Positions 20,200 through 33,439 of a stretch of DNA of 64,000 nucleotides are shown piece by piece. How positions within the stretch are numbered: position 1 is the stretch's first letter; each line of letters begins with the position of its first letter. Origin of the DNA: Odontesthes bonariensis (taxonomy: Eukaryota; Chordata; Actinopteri; Atheriniformes; Atherinopsidae); assembly GCF_027942865.1 (NCBI RefSeq), contig NC_134517.1, forward strand, positions 12,688,275 to 12,752,274. Reading direction: 5' to 3'. Both the position numbers and the translations under genes were made by a program. Under the pieces are notes generated by a model. It did not search any database. It saw only the letters and a program-made list of their open reading frames with translations, and was not told the origin of the DNA.

Positions 20200-22970
20200 A
20201 AAGAATGCTTCTATAATATGAATGAGGTTTTACCCCAAAGTCACATAGTTTAACACGCTAACAGTTATTTTGTTTAATTTCAAACATTTTTCAAAAAGTA
20301 TGTTTAACATCACATTTCAGCCAACACAAAACAGTGTCAGTGGCTGTTTGATTATTAATTTTCACTGAAGTTCTGTGAGACATCAATGAGATTTAAAATA
20401 CAATATTTTAGTGAGCTGAGTTTTCCCCTTATCACTGTCCTCTCCGTCTACACAGAAGTCACATATTTTAAGTGATGCTGGAGCTCATTCCAGGCTTCAA
20501 ACCAAAGTAATTTCTGTTTATTGTTCAATGGGTTGGAATCATGTTGCGTTGTGATAAAAATGCACACTGCCGCCTGGCCTCTCCTCGTTCCTCTGAAGTG
20601 TTTTGACTTCTAGGTTGACCCTGCCGGCTGGTTTTGGCATTCCAGTGAGCTGGAGGAGAGGAGGAGTGAGTTGTGGCCCCTAGAAACCCCTGCAGACACA
20701 CACACACAAATACACACATACTCACACTGTCCTTGGGTTGTGGCATCCAGGGTTTCTGCTGGTCAGCAGAAAGGGGACGGCTGTGTGATGGCTGTGTGTG
20801 TTTCAAGGGAAGGAGGCTTGTAGCTGTCAAAGCAGCTCTTAGTGTGTGTGTGTGGGTGTGTGTGTGTTTGTGAGTGATTCAAAGGTAAGTAAAGGTGAAG
20901 CAGCCCTTGGGAGGGAGATGAAGTCTTGTGGCTCTGGTCCAGACCTTGTGTCATATAAACAAACTCACATGCTACTCCCTTGAAAAATCCTCTATTTACA
21001 AGACACACAAACACATACACAAGCTTCTATTTTGCCCTTGACTATCTGTTTTAGTGTGTGTATGTGTGAGCAGATGGACAGGTTCATGGACCCTTTGGGA
21101 AGAGATGAGTGTGTTTCTTCTACGGTCAGAAAAAAAAAAGACAACAAGAAGCTTAATAACACAACCGAAACTGTTGGTTTGCAGTGCACTGCATTACGGT
21201 TTTGCTTGAATATGCAAGCATGTAATGAAACATGTCAACACTTTAAGACTGCCGGGGTGCTTGCGCAAGTCTTGAAAGTCTTAATAAGTATGGGATTTTG
21301 AAGCACTGTTTTCCAGACCTTGAAAAGTCTTGAATTTTGTGTGAAAGTCTTAATAAAGTATGGAAAATAAATGTATGGTAGAATTTTACAGTATGCTCAA
21401 AGGCATTGTGAAATGAGAAATAGGAAGGTAGGATATAAAACTATAATTTTACTAACTGGTCACGTACTGTATTAACCTAATGGGATGATATCCAATCAAC
21501 GCATGCTTAGCCTAGTCTGGCACATTTTCGTAACGTCACTGCTGAGGTCTATTGACATGTACTTGTGATTTTCATGTTTTGAAACGTTTTCATCAGTAAA
21601 AGCATAATTTACTGTGAATAATGCATTTGTTCATTGAATACTAGCCTATAAAAATTAACATTTCTAATAAACACAGTTGGTACAATCTCAACCAATGAAG
21701 TAGGCAGTAGGCACACAAGTTACAAGTACATAAAGTTAAGGTCTTGGGGAAAAAAAGTATCAGTTTTAAAAAAGTCTGGAAAAAGTCCGGAATTTTAATT
21801 TGGAAAAAGAGCAAGCTCCCTGGACTGCTGACTCCCTCCACAGTTTTCTGCAAGTGAACATAAATCTTTGTGTTTTTACTTTTTCAAGGCAATAGTGGAA
21901 TAGATTCACAGTTATAAATGAGTTGTACAATTCAACTCCTCATTTTGTAATGATTGTTTTTCTTTTAGATATTTTTCAGTTAGAGGAGTGCTCATAAGTT
22001 TAAAAGACAGGTGGGTTTAATAACATTAAAATAGCAGGCAGTGTTTCATACTAACATAACAACCAATCAAATGTTTCATTTTTGAAAATACATTCATTAA
22101 TATGTGTTGGGGAAAAACTTGGGCGATCCTTAACAGATTTGTCATTTTTTTTTAACATTCTAATTTCCAATGGCACAAAATTGTAGAACTTTAGTAAAAC
22201 TACGTTTTGTCTTCTCATTGAAAAAGATAAGAGAGTCTGTTTTGATTAATTTCGGGGTTTGGCTTAAGCATGGACAGAATGAGTTTGGGAAGGTTTGGGG
22301 AAACATAACACAGCGGTAATAAGCGATAAGTTTCTCCAAACAGTTGTTTGTGAAAAAAGCTAAACTAAAACAGCATGGAGCAAGAAAAACTTAAATTCCC
22401 AATTGTGTTATGTTTAATGATAAAGTCTTGGCTTGTATTCTTAATATAAGCTGTAAACATTTAAAACCATTACAGCTTAATTACGCAGGTTCGCCACATC
22501 AGAGGTCTTTGATCTTTTAAAAACTCAGCGCAGAGCTGGTTGCTGGATCACACAACTGACTCGTCTGTGTAAAGAAGTGAAAAAGAATCCTCTTTTGCAT
22601 TAGTCTGTGTTCGCTCTGTCCTCATGATTGATGACTTGACACACAGTCAGTGTTTCTCTTCTTCACACCACTCTACACACTCTTATGGAGAAGATATTTA
22701 TGGGTTTGCAGAGCACTTAAAACTGAGAGGACAGTCTTGCATCCTAAAAGACCGACATTGGATAAAAACAAAACATGTCACTTTATTTCAATCAAACATT
22801 ATTTTAATTCAGAATAAAATTGTGTTGTTTTTTTCTTATTTGTTATGTGTTCATAATTGATATGTTAATGCTTTATATGTGATGGGTCACATGAAAAAGT
22901 GAATCGATTTGCAAAGGTGACTTGCATAATTAGTGATTGTAACAAATGACCAAATAACTTCTTGATATTT
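20200..22970. other. Non-coding interval with CA/TG runs and a possible degenerate repeat
   Basis: TG-rich low-complexity stretches occur at 20,690-20,870 and around 21,050. 21,250-21,830 contains repeated AAGTCTTGAAAAGTCTTGAA and AAAAGTCTGGAAAAAGTCC motifs reminiscent of a common fish DNA-transposon repeat, but no inverted ends were found. No gene seen. Confidence 0.4.
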
Positions 22971-22979
22971 CATTCATTT

Positions 22980-23420
22980 GATTTCAGCACCTCCCAGTCA
23001 TAATGTGGGCCATGTTCACTCATGCATTAGTAACAGTAAAAAACTAACCCATCTTAGGGAGCACAATGGCAGGTGCCCCCCTGCCCTTTAGACTCCCCAC
23101 ATAGACGGTGCTGTCTGACAAGACCGCCTGCCAAACAACTCAATTAAGTGAATAGGAGGCAAAAAAGAGAAGCCTATACAGAAGAGCGAGAGAAAGGACG
23201 GAAAGAAAGAGGACAGGAAAACAGAGGAGGGGAGAGGGCTGGTGGCTGTCAGGTCTGGTCACCGCCCAGCTGACATTTGGGGAGAAGCGACAGAAACACA
23301 AAATGAAAATAAAAGAAATCGGATCTGTGATGTGTTAACTGGAATTCCTGCTTCCAAGGCCACCAAGGGGTCAGATGGCAAACTGTGGGGCAGGGGTTCA
23401 TTACCACAGTGACACTCACA
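22980..23420. promoter_or_regulatory. Candidate enhancer-like block
   Basis: A non-repetitive, less AT-rich stretch contains a SOX-type ACAATGG (23063-23069) and a CAATTAAGTG whose TTAAGTG (23144-23150) matches the NK2 homeodomain site, plus a CAGCTG E-box near 23,269. This is motif evidence only. Conservation cannot be tested here. Confidence 0.25.
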
Positions 23421-23429
23421 CACACATTT

Positions 23430-25718
23430 AAAGCACCGTGGTTCTTACATGTTTGTGCCTATTTTCATAGTACATCACAGAGCTGCTGTCCATTTGATCA
23501 AGACTATTTCTAGGTGTCTTCTTGGTTAGATTAATTCTTATACAATATTGAACTAAAATGCAGAGACTTAAGAGCACAATTCACTTCAAATTATACCGCA
23601 ATGTAACAAAGATGACAATGTCCTCATCCTGTCATGTGAAACCCAAAATAAAATGCATTAATGCATGGATTCATTTATATTGTTTAATTTGGCTTAGTTT
23701 GAGAAAGCATCCAGCAACAAAGAAGAAACGAATCACCTGACATACTCAGCAGATGCCTAGAGGAAGAGATCATGGGTACAATCACTGAAATGAAAACATA
23801 CGTCCATGATTTCTGCATTGTTTGTTTTATTTGATGGTTGGTGTGTCATGTGGAAGTGAAGCAGACAATCGGAAGTGCCTAAAACTATAGTATTAGTTAA
23901 CGTGTGTTCTATCGATGCTTCAATACTTTATCAATATCTGATCAATACTCATCATCAGCACAGATGTTTCATATAAGACTGTAGTGAAACTATACATTGA
24001 TTCTGAGAGATTATTGAGCAATTGTTTGTATATCTATCAAAAAACAATATTTTTTTTGTTGTAGTTTGTTTATTACAGATAAATAGCCCTTCGAGAAAAT
24101 TTCAGATTCAGTCAAAGAAATACGCGCACTGTGACCACACACCGTCTCAGGCTGTCTTTCAAACGGTGGATTGATGTAATGAGGTGATGGTCGATGGTAG
24201 CCTGTAAAGTTGTAATGAGTGCCATGGTGTGAATAGGACAGAGGGCTGGAATGGGTGGGAGAGAACACGATGCTTAATGAGCTGGCCGCCAAACTCAGCA
24301 GTAACTCTGTTGTATTGGGCCGGTCTGAAAAAAAGGAGTGACAGAGGGGATTGGGAAATTCCAGGGTGGGACAGCACAGGAGGGCCTGATGTTATTTAGG
24401 CAGGGAATAAATAAAAGCTGGGTTAGAAAGTAAATGGGGGTCCTGACCAGCCCCTGCACTCCACTCATTGTGGAGATGAAATTTATGGCTCAAGACTTCT
24501 TAAGCCAAGGACTCCCCACGTTGACTGGTTAAGTGCTATGAAAAAGTACGACAAAAGCCAGGGGCAAACAACACTCTGAGATGAGAGGCTGCAGGAGAGG
24601 GAACAGTGAAAAACAATGTGTACTGTCCACATTAGAGACACATACTTGGACGACTGGAGGGAGAATAAGCATCCTTTGGCTGAAATCTAAATAACAAACA
24701 TATACTATGAATGCTCAATTCTAATAAAAACGGATGCATGCAAGAGCATTTAAGGCAATTTGGCACATCATTCCATGCCTGCAAATTCATTTAGTGTAAG
24801 ATATGAATTTTTCTTTTTATACCATGTTTTTGTGACGATTTACATCGGACACAAAACTAGTACACTTTCTTGGTTCTGCATTTGGAAAAAAGTACACAGA
24901 AAAGTGTCCTGATATGTAAAAATGAGAGATAAGGTGGAAGCATAGAATGTCACAGTTTCACGTCGAATGCAGCATTTTCAGAAGAGTGTTATTTTGTTTA
25001 TATAGTGACCACCAGTCAGAACAGCATAGATGAATACACTTTCTTGGCATCATTGATGATATTTTGAAATTTTGTCTTTCCCCAGTCCACAACAGTATGT
25101 TATAGTTGAAGTTGTGCAACACCTCTTTATGATGAGCTATGGGTCGTGGTTGCAATTCATGAAAAAGGAAATAACCAGTATAATTGTAGAGTAAAAAGAG
25201 GGAAACTTTAAAATTATGGGACAGCTATGATTTCTAGGAGATATTCTTGGGAGAGGACTTGTCTCCTTGGCAAGCTGTAAAAATGAAAAGAGTTTTATTA
25301 CGTGGCAGGAACATTGTGAAAGATTCTAGTTTACATAAAACCTTACAAAAAATAGTTTTGGTACCTTAACCCAGCCAAACACAAACAAACAAAAGACACT
25401 GAGAACTAAAGAAAGTCTAAATTCAAAACTAAGTCTTCAAATAACGAGAAAATAATGACAGCAGACAGTAACAGGACACAAAATGAAGAATAAAAATGAT
25501 TTCCCAGATGGGATACAAAGTTCAGTTTCAAGGAAAAAGTAGCGTCTTATCCACACTACCACTTTGTGCATCCACCTCTTAATGTTTAATTTTGTTTGCA
25601 AATAAAAGGATAATTGAGATTTCTGAGACGTAGATCAACAGAAAAGAACAACACATAAAAATATTGGCATCCCAAAATTTTAGGTTCTTTTTTTAGCATA
25701 GTTTTTTAACACGTAGCT
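23430..25718. other. Non-coding interval
   Basis: Mixed unique DNA without recognisable genes or repeats. 24,290-24,530 is a less AT-rich non-repetitive patch of unknown role. Confidence 0.45.
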
Positions 25719-25723
25719 ATAAC

Positions 25724-26217
25724 TGTTAGGGTCTGTGTTTTTGTCAACAATTTTTTCCTTGGTCTGTCTCTTTGTTTGTCTGCTCCTGCGCCTGGTGGGC
25801 ATGGCAGTTTTCGGTGACTTGATTTACTCATCACCTCCACCTGTGGCTGATTTTGGTGTGCCCTCCTCTTAAGCTCCAGTCTTCCTCTTTTTGTTGCCAG
25901 TTTGTTAGTTCTCTTCACAGAGACTGTGCACGGATTCACCTTCGACCTGCCAAAATTACTACAGGAAAGGAGAAGCGACTCTGCACTGCCACTGCTAACA
26001 CCACCATCTTCAACTTCACCAGACTGGAGTATTAAAGGAAAGTCATTCAAAGCTTCGATCAATCTACTCACTAAGCCACACATCCACTCACGGAGAAACT
26101 TACAGACCAGCTTTCATCAGTTTCCACCTGCGAGATGATGTTCATCTTGTCTGCACTTTTACCTTTTACTTATCTATTCCAACCCTTTTTGGCTCCTGCC
26201 TACCAAAACCCTTAACA
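25724..26217 (+). mobile_element. Solo LTR, about 494 bp
   Basis: It starts TGTTAGGGTC and ends ACCCTTAACA, a complementary terminal pair, and is flanked by ATAAC (25719-25723) and ATAAT (26218-26222), a 4-of-5 target duplication. It carries no coding sequence. The orientation is a guess. Confidence 0.55.
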
Positions 26218-26224
26218 ATAATGA

Positions 26225-28950
26225 ATGAATGTGACATATATCTGTGACATCCTCTGTTTCTTTTAACATAAAGTATTTTAGTGGGAGGTTTCTTTCCTGT
26301 CTGTACCACTTGCCTTTTACAGATGGGACAGGACACAGAGAGAAAGAAATTAGGGCTCTGTCACACACAGTATGACAAAGGGTCATACAAAGGGTGACAA
26401 AGGGTTGTGAGGAGTCTATTTTAAGGCAAACTGTCATGTTTTCCAACCTCAAACCAAGCAGTTTTTAATTCCACCACCTTATCACAGAACTATAAAAAAT
26501 TTCGCCAAACACTTGAAATGGACTCAAATAGGTGTTTTATGTATGTTCATATGACTTATCATTATTTATCATTGTATGATATGCATTTTACTTCCGTCAG
26601 CCTGTTGCTCTGTTCCTTCATTTCCCCTTCAGGATTTCAACTAGTATTTTTTTTTGTTTGAAAAAGAATTATTATAATAACTATTAGAATTATTAATAAA
26701 CATTCAAAAATAAACATTCATACATTTCATGCTAGTTTTGATGCTGTGCTGCCGGAATGATTTCTGCTGATAATTCTGTAAACTTTTTAATATGTATTAT
26801 GATGTGTAATCATGTAAATGGGGAACTTGTTCACATTTTAGAGCAGCTGATTGAGCTTCTAAATGGCCAAGAAATGCTTTGAATAAAACCCAAACTCCAG
26901 ACAAGTTGTGAGGAGATACTCCGGACGAGCAAAAGGGAGCACAAGGAGGAGGACATTTAAGCCAATTCTTTCTTTGATCACCACTGGGAATGTGTGATCA
27001 CTGTCAGGTAAAATGGACAAGTTTAGAGAGCTGATGAAGACACAGTGGGAACATTGGAAATAAAGTATCATGTGTTTCGCCAAGACATGGCTGCAGTGAA
27101 CATAGTTAAGAAGGATGAATTTAAGTGCTTAAAAAACAACAACTGCGAAAGAGCATCTATGCACTCCAAATGTTGAACTGTCGGCTGCAAGATTTTATCC
27201 ATCTTGTCAACGGAGAGATTTCACCTTTGTTACCTGCCAACACCACGTGATGTCAGTTTTGCAAACTGTAAACTCAACCCCCCAATCTTTGGAGATTTTA
27301 ACCATAGCCTTCTTGGTTAAAATGATTCCACTCCTAGATATGTATACTGGAGAAAAGGTAAGTTGTCCATTGTACCAGCTAATCAAGCTGCAACTGTTTC
27401 TCCACTGTGCTCCTAAATGCACTGACTCCTGAAGTGTATAGTTTTTTCTAGATGGAGAATAGGAAGTGTTACACATTAATCTGATATTGCTTGGAAATGC
27501 CAACCTATTTGTGAAGCTTTAAGGGATATTAGATTTTTTTTCATCTCCTTTTTAAAGTGGGGTTTTGTGAAGTACTTATGCGTAGTCACTGCCTTACCTG
27601 TAGTAGACAGTGGGCAGAGTGCTCTTAGTTTGGAGAATCTGAGAAGATTTCTGATGGGTAAGGTATCCGAACAACAACTCACCATGGGGCAACGAAAGAG
27701 CAGATCTTTGCCATCACACGTGAAAACTTTCATAATGGTTCAAGCAAACACAATATTTTCGAGGTCTAATCCCAAAATATCAACCAAGAGGCCATAAGAA
27801 TTATTAAAAAACCTTGAAAAGCAAAATTGCATACAAATGCAAATCTTTGGACAGGTAATGCCTAGCATTGAGTTGTCCAACAAGTCTGATGTAACTCCTG
27901 ATTAACTCAGCTGATCACTAGCTAAGATACATTGACACCACATATGCAAGGAGGCGTAGCAACACAGATATTCTTAATTTTAGAAACTAGTATCAAAGAA
28001 AATAAGTGTCTGATGCAAAAGTGATACTTATATACAATTTAGCAATTGCTTAAACTGTTATGACATTTTTAAGGTTTGAGTTTGAGTTTTAGATGGCCAG
28101 AAATTGCTATTCTGTGGCATTGAATAACTGTTCTCCCTGATTCTTCAAGCTAACAACACTCTGTCTGCTGTCTCCTGCAGTTAAGACAGTAAGCACATTT
28201 ACATGGTATGAGAAAGATCTGAAGCCTGACCAAACCCAGATGCTCAATTAGACTAAAATGGGCATAGGCACTGACATGCTCTAAAATGAAATCTTTTTGC
28301 ATGTGAGGACATATGCGTGAGTACATATCAATACAACTGAATCCACAATAGCCTGCTTTCATTCATATATTTTCTCTTTTTTTGTCTGATTACTAAACAT
28401 GTCAGAAGTTGGAACAGAAAATCATCCACTTAAGACTACCTGTCAACTTGCAGCCACTTAAAGCATTTCCAGACTTTCACTCTGCTATAATAAATCCTGA
28501 TTTTATAACCGCAGCATCATCTGACAAAATCACCATTTAATTCACTTAGAGGCAATGTCAGTGCAATGAATTTAGCTACACTTACATGTACTATGATTTC
28601 CCACGGAGAAAGTGGGAGAATTGGAAGTGGCAGAATTTAATGCTTTTGGACATAGTTATTAACTACACCCCCCTCCTGTTCATGCAGTATACCAGGACAA
28701 GGACTGTGGTCAAGTTAAATGGCCAAGCCAAGCTGTAACAGTTCAACTCAGCTGCACCTGTAATATGTGCTGACTTACATAAGTATATCACATAAACCCA
28801 CTTTGAAAAAAATGTTTCCCCTTAATTTTGCATAATTTAAACTTTTTTATGTAGCATTTCATTGTCGTCTTAGGATATTCATGCCTGTGTTGTACTTATT
28901 GTTGTGATAATAATTTTACACAAATAAATTACAATCCAAATTATATAGAC
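26225..28950. other. AT-rich non-coding interval
   Basis: No gene or named repeat recognised. Small open frames (for example 27207-27503) lack any family pattern. Confidence 0.45.
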
Positions 28951-28959
28951 TATTACTTA

Positions 28960-30035
28960 ACCAAGACACAACCATATCATTTCTCATACAAAAATGGGAA
29001 AATGACCTACTGGTCAGTCCCAATGCCGATTATTACTGGTCACAAATCTGCCGGAACAGCTTCACAATGTCAAAAAGTACAAATATACAGCTAATACAGT
29101 ATAAAATCATCCACAGAACTCACCTCACCGCACATAAAATACCTAAAATGGGACTCGTATACGTAGACATTTGCTCATCATGTTCACTAAACACTGTAAA
29201 CAATTACTATCATGCCATGTGGTTCTGCCCCCAGCACAAACCTTCTGGGAGGGGGTCACTGAAAAAATGTCAGATCTCTTGGGATGCAGGGTTCCATTAT
29301 TCCCCTCATTCTGTTTACTGGGAGACCCCAAAGTAATTAACCCATCACCCAATAATACCAGACCAATACTTATAGCCATAACCACTACCAAAAATACCAT
29401 ACTCTGGAACTGGAAAACAAGACACAATGTCAGCACATTACACTGTTTAAATATCCTTACGGAATACATATCAATGGAAAAGCTCTCAGCCGCTCTCCAA
29501 GACCAAACTCATTATTTTGAAGCAACCTGGACCCCTCTGCTTCTCAGAGCCCCACACTTGCTGCCTGTGAGCCCGTGCCCCCAACTTGACAAGTGATGTC
29601 TTAAAACCATTAACGTTCTTGTTATTATAATTAAAAAATTTTTTTTATTATTATGTTATCTTACTTTCTTTCTTTTTCAATTGTTTATTAGTTTTTCTTT
29701 ATCATCTTTTATTCTACATACAATTTTGCCTCTAAACCTCATACATTTTACTCATCCACACACTCAAGCAACAGCCTTCTTTATCATACATTCCGAACAC
29801 TTGTGACTGATACTCCCTACTTATGTTTTATTACTTGTTCTGTTGACCCCTTTTTACCTTTGCTATTTCCAATGTTTTTTTGTTGTTTTTGTCTCTTGTT
29901 ATTGCCCGTTGTTTTTTTTAAATTTCTTGTCATTTCTTGTTTGTTTAGTTCCTATTGCACTTCACTCCTTTGTATGTTTTGTTAAATGTGTGCAAATAAA
30001 AATAATCTAAAAAATAAAATAAAATACAGTATGTA
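28960..30035 (+). mobile_element. L1/Tx1-type LINE, 3' end
   Basis: A 5'-truncated insertion holds the last part of an L1-clade ORF2 and a 3'UTR ending in an AATAAA-rich tail at about 30,000-30,060. The protein remnant is described in the next entry. Confidence 0.75.
28970..29596 (+). pseudogene. L1-clade ORF2 C-terminal domain, frameshifted
   Basis: The frame runs from about 28,970 (LIQKWENDLLVSPNADYYWS, ICRNSFTMSKSTN) through IQLIQYKIIHRTHLTAHKIP and MGLVYVDICSSCSLNTVNNY to YHAMWFC. This is the Cys/His-bearing C-terminal region of L1/Tx1 ORF2. A one-base shift near 29,230 moves it into the frame AQTFWEGVTEKMSDLLGCRV, continuing to LLGDPKVINP and ending near 29,596. Endonuclease and RT are absent. 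Confidence 0.78.
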
Positions 30036-30589
30036 CAAGAACCATAAAAAAAGAATAAATAAATAAAAGAAAAGAAAAACTTCTTTTTTTACACGGTGCT
30101 ATGGGAGGAATCAATGAAAAGTTTTTAAGATCACTGAAATGCATATTTTACTGTTATGTTTGAAAAAAAAAAACTGACAGGTTTTGGATGTGTTATGTCT
30201 TTGATAACATTTTCAGCATGTTGCCCACCGAGTGTGTGCATACATATCTGCATGTATTTGTGTATTGCACGATTGACTGAACCCTAAATGGCGGGTCACA
30301 GGCCAAGTCCAGCCCACAAGAGCCAAATGTCTGGCCCCTGCAAACCCACTGGCATCTATCGTCAGGTGTGAACTCTTCCACGCTACTTTTTTTTAACCCT
30401 TACCACCCACCATACACTTGACCTCTATTCTACGACCTAAAGCGCTCTTGGACGTCAGATATCCCACATGCTCTCTGCTCCGCTAGCCCAATCCACCATC
30501 ATCTCCCTGTGTATCTATCGGCAAGTCTGATTATAAATGTGTTTTTTCAGTAAACAGAATGGCCAGCACAAAAAAGACAGCTGGCCACC

Positions 30590-30912
30590 CTTCCTGAGTC
30601 TGGTTCTGCCAGAGGTTTCTTCCTGTTAAAAGGGAGTCGTTCCTTTCCACAGTCCCCTCAGGCACGCTCAGGACGGGAGATTGGACTGAAGACAAGTTTC
30701 TGTGCAATCTGTTGGTTTCCTTAGCCAGGAAATTGTTTTTGAATTAGCTTTAAATGAATGAATTGGATTATTTTGAAAATAATTATGATTACAATGAATT
30801 GAACTCCAATTGACTTGAATTGGACTTTATTATTTAAGTGCCTTGAGATGACATTTGTTGGAATTTGGCGCTATATAAATAAATTGAATTGAATTGAATT
30901 GAATTGAATTGA
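30590..30912 (+). mobile_element. Fish L2-type LINE 3' terminal repeat with (GAATT)n tail
   Basis: The sequence from GTCTGGTTCTGCCAGAGG through the GGAATTTGGCGCTATATAAA end and the terminal (TTGAA)n run at 30,880-30,912 is the widespread 3' end of teleost L2 insertions. Only the terminal ~320 bp is present. A (TTTTG)n run follows at 30,964-30,992. Confidence 0.8.
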
Positions 30913-31204
30913 AAAAAAGAGCACAGTCGACCAGGAACATCATTAGTTCAAGGCAGATTGGACTGTTTTGTTTTGTTTTGTTTTGTTTTATTTTGCCACA
31001 TTAGGCAAATGCAAAACCCACTTGTTTGATTTGCACTCAAGCCATAACTGTCTTATTTCATTTCAACACTATGCATGCTGCCAGTTCTAATGTCAACTAC
31101 CCTGAAAATTCAGGTCAGTGCAAACGGAAGACAGCAAAGATGATAACATAATAAAAGCACTCAATTTTGACTATTTGTAAATCAACATAAGCACGAGAGA
31201 GAGA

Positions 31205-31592
31205 GCAAGCGCTGCTTCGCTGCAAGTTTCCTGGCAGCTTGCCAAATCAAAGAAGCCTTTCACAGATGTTGAGTTGATTAAAGTGCGCAGTGGACACGGT
31301 CGCTGAAGTTTTAAGTCAGGACGATAAGCTCAAGAAAACAGTTGTGGAATCGTTAAAGCAGGTGCCAGATGTCAGCTAACATGGTTTTAGCAGGAGAGTG
31401 TTTTTCCTCTCTGCTCGCCGATTTTTAAGAAATCAGAAGCAATCTCACTGGGGATAGATTCGTCCTGTGATCAAACAGATATGGAACAGCTGTCTGTTTT
31501 CAGAAGATTTTTTTGACGGAAAAATATTTTGCGAAGAGCTACTGTGTTTGCTTCCACTGCCCGGACACACCACAGGAGAAATCACTGAACTG
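31205..31592 (+). pseudogene. hAT-type transposase fragment (GTF2IRD2/ZMYM6-like)
   Basis: The first frame reads SAASLQVSWQLAKSKKPFTD followed by VELIK. A 2-base shift leads to CAVDTVAEVLSQDDKLKKTV and VESLKQVPDVS with a stop. After another shift it resumes with FKKSEAISLGIDSSCDQTDM, EQLSVFRRFF and FDGKIFCEELLCLLPLPGHT. This order of blocks is that of Charlie-type hAT transposases, the family from which vertebrate GTF2IRD2 and ZMYM-like genes were domesticated. At least two frameshifts and one stop make it a pseudogene. The BED finger upstream and the catalytic and dimerisation parts downstream are absent. Confidence 0.75.
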
Positions 31593-32139
31593 TTAAGTAA
31601 ATATGACTGTTTGTCATAAAACTTGTGATTTAATTCAGGCATAGATAATGTGTCCATGCCATGATGTTTCATTTTCAGTGTTGCTGGGTATGTATATATT
31701 TTGTCCCTATTTTTTCTCAGTAAGCTTGACATAGTTTGGCCCTTGGGGGAAATTTTTCGGGGGAACCCTGGTGTATTGTGTTATATGCTCTCCTCACCCC
31801 ATTGAACAACAGTGATGAAATGGAGATGAGCTAAAGTGCGAACACAAAGACTGACCAGACCCCTGCATTGCTGCGACAATGAAACCACCAAACACAAGAA
31901 AGTGAGAGCCTCTTGGAGAAACACAGAGAAAGAGCAGAGAATGAGAGGGGCGAGAAATTAAGGAGTTCGACTTGAAAAAAAAAGAAAGAAAGAGAGGAAA
32001 GACCAAACCATCCTGAGAGCAGGAGGAAATGGATGGCGGGCAAATGCAGCAGATTGGAGAACAACCCGGAGAAAATAACAAGGTAGCTAATCCCTCCAGA
32101 GAAATAAAGCAGCTATATGTAAATGAAATATGTGAAGTT

Positions 32140-32840
32140 TGGCCATCTTACTTTGATCTTTGATTCAGCTTCTCCCCTCCTCCCCTTCCTCTCCTCCTTC
32201 ACTCTCACCCTCTTCACCATCCTCATTTTTCCATGTAAGTAAATCAAGCCTTATATAGCTTAATCTCACTTAATAGCATCCAGCTCCTCTTTTGTCCTCA
32301 CCGATGCTAACAGATTCCTGTCCTTTCACAGGCCACTATTCACATATCCACCCTCCATAATCCTCTTACTCCAGGATAGCAATTATTTTGAGTATTTTAT
32401 CAGCATTATGATTATTTTCACTATTATTATTATTCATGCAGGCTGTGCTAAGGGCCTAGTTGCAGCTGAGAATATCATCTCCACCAGCACCTCTTATTCT
32501 CTCTTAGAATGGAGGTGCCTACTTTCTTCCACAGGGGTGGCAAATTTGTAGGAGTGAATCCCATTTAGCAGAACACATTTCTGGGCGTTTGAACATATTG
32601 TGAAGTGAGAGTAATGAGTAGCACCAAAACGCCCGTTCCAGCTCCTTACCACAGAGAAAAATCAAGAATTTGAGGTAGGAGAAGAGTGGGGGGGGCTAAT
32701 AATCAAAAGGCCGTCTTTCTCTTGAGCAGTAATTACAGGAGTGGGTTTTGATCTTTTGCTTGTTGGAGCAATGAATGGGGGAACAAATGCGGACTGTTTC
32801 ACTATTTTTGGGTGACGTGGAGGGTAGATGAAGCTTTTCA
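32140..32840. promoter_or_regulatory. Candidate enhancer-like block with paired TCF/LEF sites
   Basis: Overlapping CTTTGATC (32151-32158) and CTTTGATT (32158-32165) form a tandem TCF/LEF-type site. Non-repetitive sequence with further AATCAAAAGG and GTAATTACAG motifs continues to about 32,840, 4-5 kb downstream of olig1. Activity is inference. Confidence 0.25.
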
Positions 32841-33044
32841 ACTCAGCATCTTGTCAGCGTCTTAAGTGCATCAGAAATGATAGTGTTGAATATGCAATAA
32901 ACCAAGTATTTGGCATTAGGAGAAATTAGCTTCCATTCATGTTTTATGAATTTTTTAATGAATATCTTTTGAAGGGATCATGAGAAATGTGTATGATGTC
33001 AAAAAAAGTGTTAAGCAAATGAGAAAAAAAAAAATCTAAAAGCC

Positions 33045-33345
33045 AACTTCCAAAAATGTTGGGGTGTTGTGTTGAATATAATAGAAAAAGAAGAAGAATG
33101 ATTTTTTAAATCTAATATATCAATATATTCAATTTACAGTAGAACATAAAAAAACTATGAAATTTTGAAAGGTAGATACTATTTGAAAAATGAAAAAAAG
33201 AATAAAAAACTAAAAATATTAGCTCGTCCAAATTTGATGGTGGAAATTCCTTTCAAAAAATGCTGGGACAGGGGCAACAAAAGGTGGGAAAAGCCAATAT
33301 TATTAAAAAGAAACGGGTGGAGGAACAGCATTTAAGCTTTCATTA
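33045..33345 (+). mobile_element. 5' end of a Tc1/mariner-type fish transposon
   Basis: The AT-rich terminal segment followed by ATGCTGGGACAGGGGCAACA, AAGGTGGGAAAAGCC and AAAGAAACGGGTGGAGGAAC is the start of a common teleost Tc1-like element family. The transposase part is not present here. Confidence 0.5.
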
Positions 33346-33439
33346 CAGATTCTGTTAGTAAATTCCCCATGTGAAATAATCAAGCAATTATTAATTTCCT
33401 TGAATATGACCTATAAAGGCACCCTGCAAAATAGGCTAC

